A stretch of DNA of 64,000 nucleotides, taken from positions 62,001-126,000 of the forward strand of contig NZ_JABMCI010000068.1 in assembly GCF_013359775.1 (NCBI RefSeq), written 5' to 3'. The position numbers and the translations under genes were made by a program. The notes beneath the pieces were generated by a model. That model was not told the DNA's origin and did not search any database. It was given only the letters and a program-made list of their open reading frames with translations. Shown here piece by piece: positions 61,216 to 64,000 of the stretch; position 1 is the first letter of the stretch; each line of letters starts with the position of its first letter. The DNA comes from Cellulomonas humilata. GTDB taxonomy: Bacteria; Actinomycetota; Actinomycetes; Actinomycetales; Cellulomonadaceae.

Positions 61216-62298
61216 TCAGCCGCGCGGTGCGGGCTCCTCGGTCGCCGCCACCGGCTCCGACGCCGGGAGCGGCTCCTCGCCGGCCGCGGCCCGGGCGTCC
61301 CGCTCGGCGAGCGCGTCGTCGACCGGGGTGTCGTGCGGGTCGCGCGGCTCCGGTGCGATCCCCGCCCGGTGGGTGGCCATGAGGTCGCGCTGCCCGGCCA
61401 GCGGCACGTGGGCGCGCTCGAGCGCGTCGCGCGTCGCGGTCCGCAGCGAGCGCGCGACCTCCCACTGCATGGCGGGCGAGGTCTTGATCTTGAGCCGCAG
61501 CGTCACGGCGTCCGCGCTGAGGCGCTCGATGCCCGTGATCGTCGGCGCACCCAGGACGTGCGTACCCACGACGGGGTCCGTGACGACGCGGGAGGCGGCC
61601 TCGGTCAGCAGTGCGCGGACCTCGTCCAGGTCGGCGAAGTAGTCGACGTCGATCTCGACGACCGCGGTCGCCCAGCCCTGCGACTTGTTGCCGACGCGCA
61701 GCATGGTGCCGTTGGGGACGTACCAGAGGGTGCCGTCGGAGTCGCGGATCTTGGTGATCCGCAGCGTGACCGCCTCGACGGTGCCGGTGGCGGGTCCCAC
61801 GTCCACGATGTCGCCGACGCCGTACTGGTCCTCCAGCAGCATGAACAGGCCGCTGAGGAAGTCCTTGACCAGGCTCTGCGCACCGAAGCCGACGGCCACG
61901 CCGACGACGCCCGCGGACGCGATGAACGGCGCGATGTTCACACCGAGGGCGTCCAGGATGAGGAAGAACGCGATCGAGCCCACCACCACGGTGGCGGTGG
62001 AGCGCAGCACGGAGCCGATCGTGCGGGCGCGCTGGGCGCGGCGGGCGCTGGACAGCGGGCTCGCCTTGGCCAGCACGCTGCCGACCGCGGACTCACCGAG
62101 CGGGCCGCGGTCGAGGATCGACGAGCCGTCGGCGACGTGGTTGGTGATCCCGCGGATCGCGCGGCGCAGCAGGACCAGCACGATGCTGCTGATCACGACG
62201 ATGAGGATGATCTTGAGGGGCAGGCCGACGAACCACTCGGCCCAGGACTGCGCCGACGTGAGGTCCTCCGGGGCCGGCGACGGCGCGGTGGCACTCAT
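61216..62298 (-). CDS. MscS-type mechanosensitive channel
   Basis: A 360-residue channel protein. Helices at about 25-45 and 100-120 precede the pore helix region GVNIAPFIASAGVVGVAVGF and GAQSLVKDFLSGLFMLLEDQ, the MscS signature. VGDIVDVGPATGTVEAVTLR and WYVPNGTMLRVGNKSQGW form the beta domain. The last 50 residues are acidic, Pro/Ala-rich and probably disordered. It releases solutes on hypo-osmotic shock. ATG 62298 overlaps the stop of the upstream peptidase gene by 4 bp. Confidence 0.94.
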   Translation of the reverse strand: MSATAPSPAPEDLTSAQSWAEWFVGLPLKIILIVVISSIVLVLLRRAIRGITNHVADGSSILDRGPLGESAVGSVLAKASPLSSARRAQRARTIGSVLRSTATVVVGSIAFFLILDALGVNIAPFIASAGVVGVAVGFGAQSLVKDFLSGLFMLLEDQYGVGDIVDVGPATGTVEAVTLRITKIRDSDGTLWYVPNGTMLRVGNKSQGWATAVVEIDVDYFADLDEVRALLTEAASRVVTDPVVGTHVLGAPTITGIERLSADAVTLRLKIKTSPAMQWEVARSLRTATRDALERAHVPLAGQRDLMATHRAGIAPEPRDPHDTPVDDALAERDARAAAGEEPLPASEPVAATEEPAPRG

Positions 62299-64000
62299 GC
62301 GGCGCCCCCGGCCAGGCCGGTCCGGTCGGCGACGAACTGCAGCTGCTCCACGGTCAGCCCGATGGTCCGGGACAGCGCCCGCCCGCCGTGGCCGACCCCG
62401 CGCTCGCGGCGGACCAGGATCGGAGCCTCGCCGCCGGTCGCGGCCTGGAGTGCCGCGGCGAGCTTGCGGGCGTGCAGCGGGTCCACGCGGGTGTCGCCCT
62501 CGAAGACCGTGAACAGGGTGGCGGGGTACGCGGTCCCGTCGACCACCCGGTGGTACGGCGAGTAGCCGAGCAGCCAGCCGAGCTCCGTCGGGTCGTCGGC
62601 GTCGCCGTACTCCTCGGTCCACGTGACGCCGAGGCCGAACCGCTGGTAGCGGACCATGTCGAGCAGCGGGGCGGAGCAGACGACGGCGGCGAACAGGTCG
62701 GGTCGCTGGGTCAGCGCGGCGCCGACGAGCAGGCCGCCGTTCGAGCCGCCCCAGCAGGCCAGCTGGTCCGGGGTGGTCCAGCCCTGCGCGACGAGGTGGT
62801 CGCCGACGGCGTGGAAGTCGTCGAACACGTTCTGCTTGTGGGCCCGCATCCCGGCGCGGTGCCACTGCTCGCCCTCCTCACCGCCCCCGCGCAGGTTGGC
62901 GACGACGTACACGCCGCCGGCCTCCACCCACGCGAGCGTGGTCGCCGAGAACGCCGGCTCCAGGGAGATCTGGAACCCGCCGTACCCGTAGAGGATCGTC
63001 GGCGCGGTGGTCAGCGGAAGGCCGTCGGCATCGAGCGCGTCGGTGCGGGCGACGACGAACGCGCGCACGGTCGTGCCGTCGGGGCTGGTGACCTCGATCT
63101 GCCGCGCGCGGACGTCCGGGAGGTCGGCCACGAGCCCGGGGGGCGACGCCCACAGGGTGGTCTGCCCGGTGCGTGCGTCGAACCGGTGCACGCTCGTGGG
63201 CGTCGTGTGGTCCGTGTAGGAGAACCAGATCTCCGGGCCCCCGTCGGGTCGCGTCGCGAGGCCCGAGATGGAGCCGAGCCCGGGCAGCGTGACCGCGTCG
63301 GGGAGCCGCTGACCCGTGCGGGGGTCGTGCGCGCTGACCTCGGAGACGGAGTGCCGACGCCAGGACGCGAGCAGCAGGGTCGGCGTCGTGTCGTCCCCGC
63401 CGCCGTCGATGAACGCCACGTCCTCGAGGACCGCCGTGGGGTCCTCGGCCAGCAGGGTGGTCCAGTGCTCGACGCCCGGTGCCGTCGGGTCGGTGACCGC
63501 GATCCGCCCGCGGGGCGCGTCGAGGTTGGTGTGCACGTACAGCCGGCCGTCGCGGGCCACCCACGCACCCGTCTCGGCATCCAGGCCGACGGCGACGTCG
63601 ACGAACGAGGGAGCGCCGAGGTCGGACGCCGTGAGGTCGGCGATCCACACGTCCGTCCGCGGCGCCGTGCCGGCGGAGGCCGACACGATCAGCCAGCGGC
63701 CGTCCCGGGAGACCGACACGCCGTAGTAGTTGGTGTGGTCCAGGCCCGCGCCGAACACCTCCACGTCGTCGGTGGCGGGGGTGCCCAGCCGGTGCAGCCA
63801 GACGCGGCGGTGGTACTGCGCCTCGTCCTCCGGCAGGGTCTCCGGGGGCAGCCGGCGCACGTAGTAGAACGCCTCGCCGCCGGGCAGCCACGCCACGGGG
63901 GAGTACCGCGCGCGGTCGATCGGTCCGTCCACCAGCTCGCCCGTGACCACGTCCAGGACGTGCAGGACGCTCTCCTCGGTGCCGCCCGACGACACCTGGT
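62295..64000 (-). CDS. Prolyl oligopeptidase (S9) family peptidase, N-terminus cut by window edge
   Basis: 568 codons are visible and the frame stays open to the window edge, so the in-frame GTG at 63995 is unlikely to be the start; canonical members have about 130 more residues. A beta-propeller region (VSRDGRWLIVSASAGTAPRT and similar) precedes the alpha/beta hydrolase domain. The catalytic Ser lies in CWGGSNGGLLVGA, Asp in FEGDTRVDPLHARKL and His in GVGHGGRALS. YGYGGFQISLEPAFS is also typical. It cleaves short Pro-containing peptides. The stop overlaps the MscS start. Confidence 0.93.
   Translation of the reverse strand, partial: QVSSGGTEESVLHVLDVVTGELVDGPIDRARYSPVAWLPGGEAFYYVRRLPPETLPEDEAQYHRRVWLHRLGTPATDDVEVFGAGLDHTNYYGVSVSRDGRWLIVSASAGTAPRTDVWIADLTASDLGAPSFVDVAVGLDAETGAWVARDGRLYVHTNLDAPRGRIAVTDPTAPGVEHWTTLLAEDPTAVLEDVAFIDGGGDDTTPTLLLASWRRHSVSEVSAHDPRTGQRLPDAVTLPGLGSISGLATRPDGGPEIWFSYTDHTTPTSVHRFDARTGQTTLWASPPGLVADLPDVRARQIEVTSPDGTTVRAFVVARTDALDADGLPLTTAPTILYGYGGFQISLEPAFSATTLAWVEAGGVYVVANLRGGGEEGEQWHRAGMRAHKQNVFDDFHAVGDHLVAQGWTTPDQLACWGGSNGGLLVGAALTQRPDLFAAVVCSAPLLDMVRYQRFGLGVTWTEEYGDADDPTELGWLLGYSPYHRVVDGTAYPATLFTVFEGDTRVDPLHARKLAAALQAATGGEAPILVRRERGVGHGGRALSRTIGLTVEQLQFVADRTGLAGGAA

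Noticed and set aside
62295-63995. GTG 63995 as the start of the prolyl oligopeptidase
   Set aside because: The frame remains open to the window edge and canonical family members have about 130 more N-terminal residues, so the gene is treated as partial.

Overview
The window is 64 kb of very GC-rich DNA with dense, short-spaced genes, many GTG starts and strong third-position G/C. It fits a free-living, saprophytic actinobacterium of the Cellulomonas type (order Micrococcales). The best marker is a secreted family-3 acetyl-xylan esterase joined by a Thr-Pro linker to a C-terminal family-2 cellulose-binding module (8000-9100). ClpS-DUF2017-MurI, the DUF3039 protein with its helicase, and the DUF4916 Nudix protein also point to Actinobacteria. 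There are no rRNA genes, insertion sequences, prophage genes or CRISPR arrays. Both ends cut through a gene.

Layout. 1-7.8 kb: an OmpR-type two-component system next to a LolA/RseB-like secreted protein, then an MFS exporter, a DNA glycosylase, a DUF72 protein and an S4-domain protein. 7.9-16.4 kb: the esterase, an amidohydrolase, Pgi, a PfkB kinase, a NarL-type two-component system and a luciferase-like oxidoreductase. 16.5-22.9 kb: an amino-sugar operon (ROK repressor, DasA-like binding protein, two permeases, ROK kinase, NagB). 23-33.4 kb: DUF3039/helicase, PncB, ClpS-DUF2017-MurI-MBL, RNase PH-RdgB, an ABC-F ATPase and a Nudix protein. 33.5-44.7 kb: thioredoxin, Bcp, a GroES-like protein, a flavoprotein disulfide reductase, an Opu-type osmolyte ABC transporter, an ATP-grasp enzyme, Orn, a PAP2 phosphatase and four tRNAs (Leu, Lys, His, Arg). 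44.8-54.1 kb: two tandem pairs of dynamin-like/YfjP-like GTPases either side of an SSB paralogue and EttA. 54.1-64 kb: thioesterases, an SDR-DUF2867 protein, topoisomerase IB, a truncated globin, PTS enzyme I with separate EIIB and EIIA proteins, an MscS channel and a prolyl oligopeptidase.

Points that stand out. (1) The Opu-type binding protein appears circularly permuted: the segment that normally ends the family follows the lipobox, and the usual N-terminal domain follows it. (2) The GTPase pair is present twice within 9.3 kb, and both A members have an altered G4 motif. (3) At least fourteen genes have a TAnnnT -10 box exactly 6-7 nt before the start codon, predicting leaderless mRNAs; this also settles several starts. 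(4) The amino-sugar operon has no ATPase and no NagA, and the PTS cluster has no HPr and no EIIC, so both depend on genes elsewhere. (5) Several gene ends carry unusually long hairpins, and the pncB-clpS gap carries a 42-bp direct repeat. All family calls come from reading motifs by eye; no database search was run.
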